Positions 32,001-37,496 of a stretch of 64,000 bases of DNA are shown in pieces. Both the position numbers and the translations under genes were made by a program. Source of the DNA: Corallococcus coralloides DSM 2259 (GTDB lineage Bacteria > Myxococcota > Myxococcia > Myxococcales > Myxococcaceae); NCBI RefSeq assembly GCF_000255295.1, contig NC_017030.1, positions 8,778,328-8,842,327 of the forward strand, written 5' to 3'. Numbering within the stretch: the first letter of the stretch is position 1; every line of letters begins with the position of its first letter. The notes beneath the pieces are model-generated. The model had not been told where the DNA came from. It saw only the letters and a list, made by a program, of their open reading frames with translations, and ran no database searches.

Positions 32001-32550
32001 AGAAGCCGGTGGCGCCTCGCACCTCCACGTCCGGCAGCAGACCCAGCGCGCCCACGGCCTCGGACAGCAGGCCCGGCAGCTGCACGGACGGCGTGGCGGA
32101 GAACCCATACAGCCGCACGTCGTAGACGTAGACGGCCAGCCGGTCCCCGTCCGCGTCGAAGGCGATCTTGAACGTGAACGGCGTGCGCTCCGGCGCCGGC
32201 AGCCGGCCCTGGCCCTCCAGATAGCCGGGGCGGAAGTGCAGCCGCAGCTCCTCGATGCCCGCGAGCCGCCCGGCCAGCTCCGCCACCTTGCGCGTGACCA
32301 GGTCCGCGTCGACCGTCAGTTCCAGGAAGCCGAAGAGCAGCTTCTTGCGCTGATAGCGCGTGGCGCCCGCGCTGACGTTGAACGGGAAGCTGACGTCCGG
32401 AATCTGGAGCGCGAAATCGGCGATGCGCAGCCCGGGCTGGACCTCCAATGCCGGAAAGCCCACGAACGCACGCCGATCCAGCAGGCGAAGCTCGGGGGCG
32501 GCGCCGGAAGCAGGCGCGACGGGCTTGGGGGACTCGCTATCGGTGGCCAT
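23011..32550 (-). CDS. giant TPR-repeat protein (3179 residues)
   Basis: One uninterrupted frame of 9.5 kb. Residues 1-230 form a non-repetitive domain (RRAFVGFPALEVQPGL; mixed beta pattern). From about 240 to 3000 the protein is helical TPR-type repeats, extremely rich in Ala, Leu, Arg, Glu and Asp. The last 170 residues form a separate globular domain (ESLGAQAVRVSVDP, FGAVELGWLCALALALG). There is no signal peptide or membrane helix, so it is probably a cytoplasmic scaffold. No Shine-Dalgarno precedes ATG 32550: the preceding 20 bases of transcript are C-rich, so leaderless or weak initiation is possible. Myxobacteria use large TPR proteins in motility and signalling complexes, but I cannot name this one. 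Confidence 0.85.
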   Translation of the reverse strand: MATDSESPKPVAPASGAAPELRLLDRRAFVGFPALEVQPGLRIADFALQIPDVSFPFNVSAGATRYQRKKLLFGFLELTVDADLVTRKVAELAGRLAGIEELRLHFRPGYLEGQGRLPAPERTPFTFKIAFDADGDRLAVYVYDVRLYGFSATPSVQLPGLLSEAVGALGLLPDVEVRGATGFSTRVLPALCELAALSRGYKVPTLDTARLSAAEVSSTGLRLRFAAGGLPPPAAPDEELMLALEGARAFADAEGLVAQGRLAEARQAYLQAGDAQDAHPFAAERLLALLVADPQAHDLALDVAATLSRRRDRSPAALWGEAVVRERRGEGARAAERYLALCALARRTSEEAAAFFAAEAAARSSRDTAPQVAVKALHELLGLKPDHLPSLKALARASDQARDRAGAVRAYRRLAALARDPLEAADAHVHLARLCAQTEDDIAGARLHCEAALRLSPDQPDALLLLGELCHRGGEHLRALKALDRLREVSMARHELDRVGQADLLAGRVWEEGLKQPENALLRYREAVSLLPGEPEPLFASARVAEGLGRLQEALSGYQQALELAGPAPRSESVRHAAHESHHALARLSRTKLGDPARAREHLEAALALDPRDAVALDELIPYFRVTGRSQELAEALEKAAALKEEPKARAALWAEAGELYRGKLQQADKADKLLTLALEADGDHRPALESLLALAEARRDGAQLTRCLAALARLTTEPKERAQKYRRLAVAARDLAFDLDLAVHALQEVLRAEPDDLPALGELCALQRKRSDLAGLATALEDRARVAEAQGDKRLAAAALRELAGVLEARLGRVGDALVALEKAARLAPDAAVLLDLADLSLRCERPEHARRALESLLATLPRTAAPEKLADVRARLGRACELLGDREGAIAAYAQAFPLRRLDDVLATRLEALYTEAGETQALAELWATRAQALAGADRAEEAAPLFLQSARALLERGEKAAALMRLASALEASPEGPLAAEVLEALAELELERGEKLEAARLYARRATLVPDARAGSKLLFRASLLAAGTSREEAFLAEALERDATFAPARIRRGELRLATDARAALEDFEAVLALPPADVDAPREAERVALTRKAATAAVRANRTDAARRLLAEFSARTPEDLDARLELAALHRKAGAREALADLLVELWPRLSGDARRQARRELAELCLALGRASAAADSLRSLLAEEPQDAWAAQALLELLPPPGTGTPEEESERLELLGTLVAAASGEARAELLARRAMLHRSAGRTGPARDDCAQAAKLSRRPAPLLLMLAELARETSDAPAELDAWRRAVAADATLGARARERLLALATVLLEKDERASAGDALRAAIALEPPADARCDAFFQLAELARREGKPADEAAALAEAARQGPIARRVEALLMRAALLEGQEDREAAARDLEAALGLAPRHEEATLALQRVLRDLEDWARLAELLAAEAPHAPPAAAASLYSELASLYLDRLGQGAPAEAALRQALRLTPADAAVRRRLVSLVAGRGELLEAAGLLEAAAEDADAAEAAALLREGVTYARQAQELDRALALARRAHERVPAKGEDLATLADLLYLRGAVREALPLQESLVQAADFRAAPEAAEATSLRLGDLAEQAGDVKRAVAAYRYLLTQRPLCERAVERLSALLERDDPRGAFEVRVAHARVLAPSEDTVARLVSLAERAREALADAGIAASLLSHAAQMAKEPLPLRRRLVALYRETGRTSELLAELQPVAALSLQAGDVDAALAAYDEEARLAESMGRTDEALRSLANARDLLAAGERNAEAAACERRRAELLRDVKLDLNAAEASLERAFGLAAELDTARMGAALAERRDDAAAEARWWERGLPRMTGTREGAAVLLRLARLNLGELADTPKAEGFLRQALRQDRWLTEAEGLLAELLEREGRLAELAAWYEECAESEIDADRHAALLYQAAVLYRDRANKPEAAAAALIAARAAKPDDLNLTAQAAELLHQVRRPADAAEFDAILLEADPFREPVFTRHRAYLEESGERQALAELMLRRAERQTPAEAAASYLAAASAFREEGARERAILCEDRAFELDPANAEAFQHVRERAAGDVRRLADLLGQRAEAVTPEEALPLLRERAQRLLDAGEALKAAEAFDDYLSRAGGDVDALCARAELAAQGGGPAAAQPYDRRVLALGGDSLPVPVRVRTWLRLGHASLASGAFHDAADAFEAVVSLEPEGARGGEALSLLAEVHSRTGNGPGLYRASLQLARRAQDAATEEVLLRRAADLFDDPREAIDALVPLARLRPADAGVIDRAVEGLRALGRHGDLLGIYEAGAEAAGGSRAAELLLAAASVANESLSDADTAWALTRRAAEADPENPAALRALVDGLRARKEATELLAALERLIPLTDDADESAVLRLEFAGLAKDAAREEAARDALEAVVARGASGAGYADALEALEPLLGDAHARRAEVRVARAELASGEQRVSLLVAAARAFEKAGLLEDALKAAKAAVATEPDLRAALLVAHLHRASGDAPRAARALLQAARLAAPEERPPLLLEAAGLWEKAGEVGEALEVVERIATDAPDMLSASELAERFARLGAFARALDVGFAPAMAAGEYTDALAMAAQAGDVARTRMALWALVATPDADPAHATALADGLREDAEWEGLLELAALSYERDAAFAVALRDEVLRARPAPVLARLRALEELGGEPGLGARLMLLLPELGLEPEALAEAVLARVRALPESARLESLAFAADGWPARREELLRERYTLERELGRLESAERTLALIAQDTKDAKARALLHLERGELLQGPLAQPAEAREAFEAALTDDADSLAAVQSLLALVDEARESTMFLTLADTLAKLAGADAWAPYRERLADAYEAQQRWAEAATQLEQLPDTDERLARRVKFAEARGMVGEALRLRERLTQDPAELEVILRGYLDAQLVGPAVRLAERLADANQLTPALTRWVTERFSPSPDGAVLAVRFWPALLREKWPDVDGWTLYAEALRALGRPEAERTDGIGAALVGSDAPAPRAPVSRMERPSQDFQHPEPDGLVPVTEQSLARLHVALKPVLESLGAQAVRVSVDPRGGVEAYLTSPDALVLGAGALGCFGAVELGWLCALALALGSEGVELTRPGAVLAWEDAAVAAWRAMPASLAAGRVLARLDSDVRGGDPASVDVGAVLSRSEAFRQLALASLDA

Positions 32551-32718
32551 CGGTGGAGGCTGGGGAGGCTACCATGACCCCTAAGCCCTGGAATTTTTAG
32601 GCAAACCCTTGGCTGGGCGGCAGGCGGCGGGGCACGGCGTACCCAGGCGTTGCCCAGGTGATTCCGTCCTGGAGGAACGTCATGCGCCCTGGACGGAAGC
32701 CGTGCAAGATGCCGCGCC

Positions 32719-35190
32719 GTGCTGGCCCCCGACGCACTGGTTCTCGACGGTCGATTCCGGGTTCTCAAGCCCCTGGGCTCTGGGGGCATGGGTGAGGTGT
32801 ACCTGGGTGAGCAGGTCTCCCTGGGCCGCAAGGTCGCCATCAAGGTCCTCCACCACGATCTGCACGCCCAGGCCGGCATGGCCGAGCGCTTCAAGCGCGA
32901 AGCGCGCCTCCTCTCCGCGGTGGAGCACCCGGCGGTGGTGCGCATCGTGGACTTCGGCCAGTCCGGCGACGCCGCGTGCCTCGTCATGGAGTTCGTGGAG
33001 GGGCAGAGCCTCTACGACGCGCTCCAGGGCGGCCCGCTGCTCGCGCCCCGCGCGCTGGCGCTGCTCCACCAGTTGGCGGAAGGGCTGGCCGCCATCCACG
33101 ACAAGGGCATCATCCACCGCGACCTGAAGCCGGAGAACGTCCTCATCTCCCCGTCCGCGCGAGGGGAGCAGGCGCGGCTGTTGGACTTCGGCATCGCGCG
33201 GCTGGTGGAGCCGGAGGCGGGCAGCGCGCTCAGCCAGGTGGGCGTGGTGCTGGGCACGCCGGAGTACCTGTCCCCGGAGCAGGCCGTGGGCGCGAAGGTG
33301 GACACGCGCAGCGACCTGTACTCGTTCGGAGTGCTGGCCTACCGCGTGCTTTCCGGACGGCTGCCGTTCGACGGGCCTTCGCCGCGCCACTTCCTGTCGC
33401 AGCACGCCTCGCACGCGCCGCTGCCCCTGGATCGCGCGGCCCCGCAGCTGTCGCGCTACGTGGGGCTGCTGTCGCTGGTGATGCGGCTGTTGGACAAGGA
33501 CCCGGCGAAGCGTCCGCAGACGGCGAACGAGCTGGCGGACGCGCTGGGCCTGGCGCACGCGGCGCTGATGGCGTTCACGCCTGGCCAGGGCACGCCCATC
33601 GTCCACGCGAACGCGACGCCCTCCTCTGGCACGGCGGCCTTCGGGGTGGATCCGGCGGCGCCGGCCATCCCGGGTTCGGGCACGGCGGCGTTCGGCGTGA
33701 ATCCCGCGCCCGCGGGCCCGGGCTCCGGCACGTCGGCGTTCGGTGTGGCACCCGCCGCGCCCTCGGTGACAGCGCCCCCGGTGCAAGCTCAGCCGCGCAC
33801 GGGCACGGCGGCGTTCGGCACGACGGGCCGGCTGACGGGTCCGCTGGGAGCGGTCACGGGCGGCGCGGTGGTGACGAAGGCGCAGAACGTGACGGTGATG
33901 CTCACCGACATCCAGGGCTTCACCGACCGGATGAGCCGGCAGACGCACGAGGAGAACGCGCGGATGCTGGACACGCACGACCGGCTGCTGCTGCCGCTGG
34001 TGCGCGAGCATGACGGGAAGCTGGTGCAGAAGCGCGGCGACGCACTGGTCGCGGTCTTCCGGGCCCCCAGCGCCTCCATCCGCTGCGGCATGGCGATGCA
34101 GCAGGCGCTGTGGCGCTACAACCAGACGGTGCCGGAAGAGCACCAGCTCCACGTCCGCGTGTGTCTGCACTCGGGCGAGGTGCTGGTGACGAACGACGCC
34201 GTGCTCGGCGAGCCGATGGAGGTCGTGAAGGCGGTGGAGCACGTGGCCGCCGCGGACGAGGTGACCTTCACCGAAGCCGTGAACATGGTGCGAAACCGCG
34301 CCGAGGCCGCCGCCGAGCCCTGCGGCAGCATTCCCCTGCCCGGGCGCGATGAGAAGGTGCAGCTGTACCGGGTGACGCGCGCGACGGAGGGCTCGCCGTT
34401 CGGCGCGGCGCTGGGCCTCCCCGACTCCGGGACGAAGCCGTCACCGCTGGCGGGCCTGCTCACGAAGGCGAGCCAGGGCCTGGCCTTCCTGCGTCAGCGT
34501 CCGCGCGCGATGGCTGGCGCCGTGGGAGCCCTGGTGCTGCTGCTGGGAGCAGGCGTCGCATGGACGGTGCACGCGAATGATCCGCTGGTGCAGGCACGCG
34601 CGCTGCTGGACGACGGCAAGCCCAAAGAAGCGCTCCAGCGGTTGAATGCGCCAGACGTACCGAAGAGCCCGGAGACGACGCTGCTGCGCGCGGCGGTGAA
34701 GCACGCGCTGAACAAGCACGAAGACGAGCACAGCCTCATCCAAAGCCTGAAGGACGACCCGAGGGAGCCCGAAGTGGCCCTCCTGGATGGGCTGGCCGAG
34801 GACTTCGGGGACAACGAGAAGGACCTCTCCGCGCGCCAGGCCCTGGATGCGCTGCCGGCCGCCACGGTGAAATCCCGCCTGACGTCCCTGGCTCGAGGAG
34901 AGCCCTCGACGAAGCAGTGGGGGGCGCTGCGCTATCTGGACACGCCGAAGGACGGCGCGGACCTGAATCTGGTGGGGCTCTACTCCGCGTCGTTGGCGTC
35001 CAGCGACTGCGGCGTGCGCACGAAGGCCGCCGTGCGACTCTCGGACCTGGGCAGCCTCGACGCCCTGCCCGCCCTCACGCGCGCGGCGGAGCAGGCCTCC
35101 CGGGAGAAGCAGTCCGGCGGAGGCAAGGCCTGCAACCCGCAGGTGTTCAAGCGGGCCATCGAAGAGCTGAAGAAGAAGTCCGCGCCGTAG
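32719..35190 (+). CDS. Ser/Thr kinase - class III cyclase-like domain fusion
   Basis: 823 residues. Kinase domain at about 14-270 with GSGGMGEVYLGE, VAIKVL, HRDLKPENVLI, DFGIAR and GTPEYLSPEQ, so it is probably active. A linker (303-367) carries four copies of SGTAAFGV-like repeats. A nucleotide-cyclase homology domain (about 388-570) keeps both metal Asp residues (MLTDIQGFTD, KRGDALVAVF), but the position of the conserved N-x-x-x-R transition-state pair reads MEVVKAVEHV, so cyclase activity is doubtful. A membrane helix (about 596-616) precedes a 200-residue exported helical region. The start is GTG 32719. The gene is divergent from the giant TPR gene across 168 bases. Confidence 0.9.
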   Translation: MLAPDALVLDGRFRVLKPLGSGGMGEVYLGEQVSLGRKVAIKVLHHDLHAQAGMAERFKREARLLSAVEHPAVVRIVDFGQSGDAACLVMEFVEGQSLYDALQGGPLLAPRALALLHQLAEGLAAIHDKGIIHRDLKPENVLISPSARGEQARLLDFGIARLVEPEAGSALSQVGVVLGTPEYLSPEQAVGAKVDTRSDLYSFGVLAYRVLSGRLPFDGPSPRHFLSQHASHAPLPLDRAAPQLSRYVGLLSLVMRLLDKDPAKRPQTANELADALGLAHAALMAFTPGQGTPIVHANATPSSGTAAFGVDPAAPAIPGSGTAAFGVNPAPAGPGSGTSAFGVAPAAPSVTAPPVQAQPRTGTAAFGTTGRLTGPLGAVTGGAVVTKAQNVTVMLTDIQGFTDRMSRQTHEENARMLDTHDRLLLPLVREHDGKLVQKRGDALVAVFRAPSASIRCGMAMQQALWRYNQTVPEEHQLHVRVCLHSGEVLVTNDAVLGEPMEVVKAVEHVAAADEVTFTEAVNMVRNRAEAAAEPCGSIPLPGRDEKVQLYRVTRATEGSPFGAALGLPDSGTKPSPLAGLLTKASQGLAFLRQRPRAMAGAVGALVLLLGAGVAWTVHANDPLVQARALLDDGKPKEALQRLNAPDVPKSPETTLLRAAVKHALNKHEDEHSLIQSLKDDPREPEVALLDGLAEDFGDNEKDLSARQALDALPAATVKSRLTSLARGEPSTKQWGALRYLDTPKDGADLNLVGLYSASLASSDCGVRTKAAVRLSDLGSLDALPALTRAAEQASREKQSGGGKACNPQVFKRAIEELKKKSAP
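33625..33819 (+). repeat. SGTAAFGV-type linker repeats in the kinase gene
   Basis: Four copies encode SGTAAFGV, SGTAAFGV, SGTSAFGV and TGTAAFGT, separated by Pro/Ala spacers of uneven length. The Thr/Ser residues are possible autophosphorylation sites between kinase and cyclase-like domains; that role is inference. Confidence 0.6.
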
Positions 35191-35304
35191 CGTGGCTCCA
35201 AGGACGCGCGTGTGTCACGCAGGCCGCGCGCTCCATGCGGATCCGCTGTGCATCCATCTTGCACTCGCGGCGGGCCTCCCATGCGTTCCCCCCTCTGGAG
35301 CCTC

Positions 35305-36057
35305 ATGAATCCACTGCGCTGCGGTCCCCTCCTGTTCCTCCTCACGGCCTGTGCCTCCACGCCCTCCGTGCCTCCTCCCCTTTCTCAGCAGGAGGAGTTC
35401 GTGCTCGCGAAGGACGTGCGGGTGCGGCGCATGGCGCCTGGCGTGTGGATGCATGTCACGGAAGCGGGCGGGGACTGGGCGGGTGTGACCGCGAACGGGC
35501 TCCTCGTGGAGGACGGTGACGCGTCCATCCTCGTCGACACCGGCTGGACGCCGGAGCACGCCCAAGCGCTGCTCACCTGGGCCCGCGACACGCTCCACCA
35601 TCCGGTGCGCGCCGCGGTGGTGACGCACTTCCACCTCGACCGGACCGGCGGCATCCCCACGCTCGACGCGCAGGGCATCCCCGTCCACGCTCGCGAGGAC
35701 ACGGCGCTGCGCGCGGGCAAGCAGGGCAACCCCGTTCCCACGAAGCGGCTGGCGGACGCGCAGGACTTCGGGCCGCTGTCGGTGTTCTTCCCCGGCGCGG
35801 GGCACTCGCCCGACAACCTGGTCGTCATGCACCCGGCGTCAGGCATCCTCTATGGCGGCTGCTTCATCAAGGACGCCCACGCGAAGCACCTGGGCAATCT
35901 CGAGGACGCGGATGTCGCCGCGTGGCCTGGAAGCATCCAGCGCGAGCGCGAGCACTTCCCCAACGCCCGCATCATCATCCCCGGCCACGAGCAGCCCGGC
36001 GGACCGGAGCTGCTCGACTACACCGAGGCCCTGCTGAAGAAGGCCTCGAAGGGATAG
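35305..36057 (+). CDS. bla: subclass B1-type metallo-beta-lactamase lipoprotein
   Basis: 250 residues. The signal peptide ends at LLTAC, predicting a lipoprotein. The zinc sites match subclass B1 enzymes: THFHLDRTGG (His116, His118, Asp120 in BBL numbering), GAGHSPDN (His196), LYGGCFIK (Cys221) and IPGHEQPG (His263). B1 enzymes hydrolyse penicillins, cephalosporins and carbapenems in the periplasm; activity here is inferred from ligands. ATG 35305 has GGAG 5 bases upstream; ATG 35281 would add eight residues. It lies 114 bases downstream of the kinase gene and is convergent with the next lipoprotein gene, 11 bases apart. Confidence 0.88.
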   Translation: MNPLRCGPLLFLLTACASTPSVPPPLSQQEEFVLAKDVRVRRMAPGVWMHVTEAGGDWAGVTANGLLVEDGDASILVDTGWTPEHAQALLTWARDTLHHPVRAAVVTHFHLDRTGGIPTLDAQGIPVHAREDTALRAGKQGNPVPTKRLADAQDFGPLSVFFPGAGHSPDNLVVMHPASGILYGGCFIKDAHAKHLGNLEDADVAAWPGSIQREREHFPNARIIIPGHEQPGGPELLDYTEALLKKASKG

Positions 36058-36068
36058 AGCGCGGTGCT

Positions 36069-36467
36069 TCAGTCGTCCCGGCGCGCGTGGCCCTTCTTCT
36101 TGCCACGCCCCGGGCCGTCCCAGTCGTCGTCCCAGTCGCGGCCCTTGTCCTTCACCTTGTCGTTCACCTTGATGAGGTTGCGCGAGTACGCGTCGTAGTC
36201 CAGGTGCAGGTGGCCCTTCTCGCCCCGGCCATTCACGCGGAACTTCACCTTCCACACGTCCTTGCCGGTGAGGTGCGCCTCCTGCAGGTCGCAGTGGTAG
36301 CCGCGCGCACGGCACTGGTCGAACCCGCGCCGCACGGCTTCGTCGTAGTTCATCGCCACGGGACGCGACGGCGGCGGGGGCCTCGGGTGCGGACGCGAAG
36401 GACGCGTCTCCGCCACGATGCAGCCGGACGACAGCAACAGGCTTCCCAGCAGAAGGGGCAGTCTCAT
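36069..36467 (-). CDS. small basic lipoprotein of unknown function
   Basis: 132 residues: a signal peptide with SSGC, a Pro/Arg-rich spacer, then a domain with two cysteines (DQCRARGYHCD) and a mixed-charge segment (GKDVWKVKFRVNG, HLDYDAYSRNLIKV) that is weakly reminiscent of PepSY-type folds. It ends in a highly charged Lys/Asp/Arg tail. ATG 36467 is preferred to 36494 because it puts a basic residue directly before the hydrophobic core. It is downstream of the NlpC/P60-like gene on the same strand with a 72-base gap. Confidence 0.7.
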   Translation of the reverse strand: MRLPLLLGSLLLSSGCIVAETRPSRPHPRPPPPSRPVAMNYDEAVRRGFDQCRARGYHCDLQEAHLTGKDVWKVKFRVNGRGEKGHLHLDYDAYSRNLIKVNDKVKDKGRDWDDDWDGPGRGKKKGHARRDD

Positions 36468-36539
36468 GCGCGAGATGACGCCACACCCGCGCATGGATTC
36501 AAACGCGCTCGCCGTGCGAGCCGTGCGACTGCCGTGAGA

Positions 36540-37463
36540 CTACAAACCTCCAGGTGAAGCGAACGCGACGAAGAGCTCACCCGCGAGGTACGCGCGCATC
36601 CCCTTGCTCGCCGGTCGGATGAAATCGTTGAGCAGCGCACCGGAGTTCAGCTTGTGCACCGTGGGGCGCGCCAGGTTCATGCGGCTGCGCGCCACGCCCT
36701 TGCCGCCCCGGTGGATGAACGTCACGGTGCCGTCTGGCGCCACGGACTCCACGACCGCGATGTGCGTCATGCCGTCGTTGCGCTTGCCGTCGCGGTTGCG
36801 GTCGTACGTTTCCTTGAAGAACGCCAGGTCGCCCGGACGCGGGTTCAGCCGGTGCACCGCGCCCGCGGCCTGCGCGCGACGGAAGATGCCCGTCACCGCG
36901 TTCTCTCCCGCGAGGAAGCCGTGCGCCACCAGGTCGATGCCGGCCTGCAGGTACGCCAGCCGCACCAGCCCCGAACAGTCATTGGGCACCGAGCGGTCCA
37001 AGCGACGCGCGCCCACCAGCTGCGCCGCGCGCGCCACGATGCCGCGCGCCAGCTTCGACGGCGGCGGCAGCAGCTCGTCCCAGAAGCCGCCCGGCCCCTG
37101 CGTGGGCCCGGTGAAGAGCGCCGCGGCCTCCAGCGCCGCCGCGATGACACCCGCCTCCTCCGGCGCCGGGTGCGGATCCGCCTCCAGCAGCGCCGCCAGT
37201 CCCGCGCTGCCCTCCGGCATCACGAAGGCCAGCGGCGGAGGCGCTTCCGCCTTCACGCCCAGTGCCCCGGCCGCCCCTACCGACGCGACGCTTGGGGCAT
37301 CAACGGAGGGCCGCGCGACGGGCGCGACCGGAAGTTCCACCGCCATGCGAGGCGCGGCGTCCGGGACGTGCGCACAACCCACCAGGCAGCCCAGCGACAT
37401 CAGGGTGACGAGCGACGAACGGCGCAGCAGCAACAAGTCCTCCGGGGGTGAACGCGGGCGCAT
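36540..37463 (-). CDS. NlpC/P60-like cysteine peptidase lipoprotein
   Basis: 307 residues. The signal peptide ends in LVGC (lipobox), followed by a low-complexity Ala/Pro/Val linker to about residue 80. The C-terminal domain has the Cys in PNDCSGLVRLAY, PRPGDLAFF and His in GMTHIAVVE plus FIHRGG, the pattern of NlpC/P60 peptidoglycan endopeptidases. A Ca-loop-like insertion DRNRDGKRND sits between the catalytic blocks. Expected location is the periplasm, cleaving or binding peptide stems. It begins 33 bases after the giant membrane-protein gene, likely in one operon. Confidence 0.8.
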   Translation of the reverse strand: MRPRSPPEDLLLLRRSSLVTLMSLGCLVGCAHVPDAAPRMAVELPVAPVARPSVDAPSVASVGAAGALGVKAEAPPPLAFVMPEGSAGLAALLEADPHPAPEEAGVIAAALEAAALFTGPTQGPGGFWDELLPPPSKLARGIVARAAQLVGARRLDRSVPNDCSGLVRLAYLQAGIDLVAHGFLAGENAVTGIFRRAQAAGAVHRLNPRPGDLAFFKETYDRNRDGKRNDGMTHIAVVESVAPDGTVTFIHRGGKGVARSRMNLARPTVHKLNSGALLNDFIRPASKGMRAYLAGELFVAFASPGGL

Positions 37464-37496
37464 TCAACCCCGGAATCGTTTTACGTCAAACAGCGA

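Noticed and set aside
32719..35190. functional adenylate/guanylate cyclase call for the fused domain
   Set aside because: The conserved Asn and Arg needed for catalysis are replaced, so only cyclase-like was reported.
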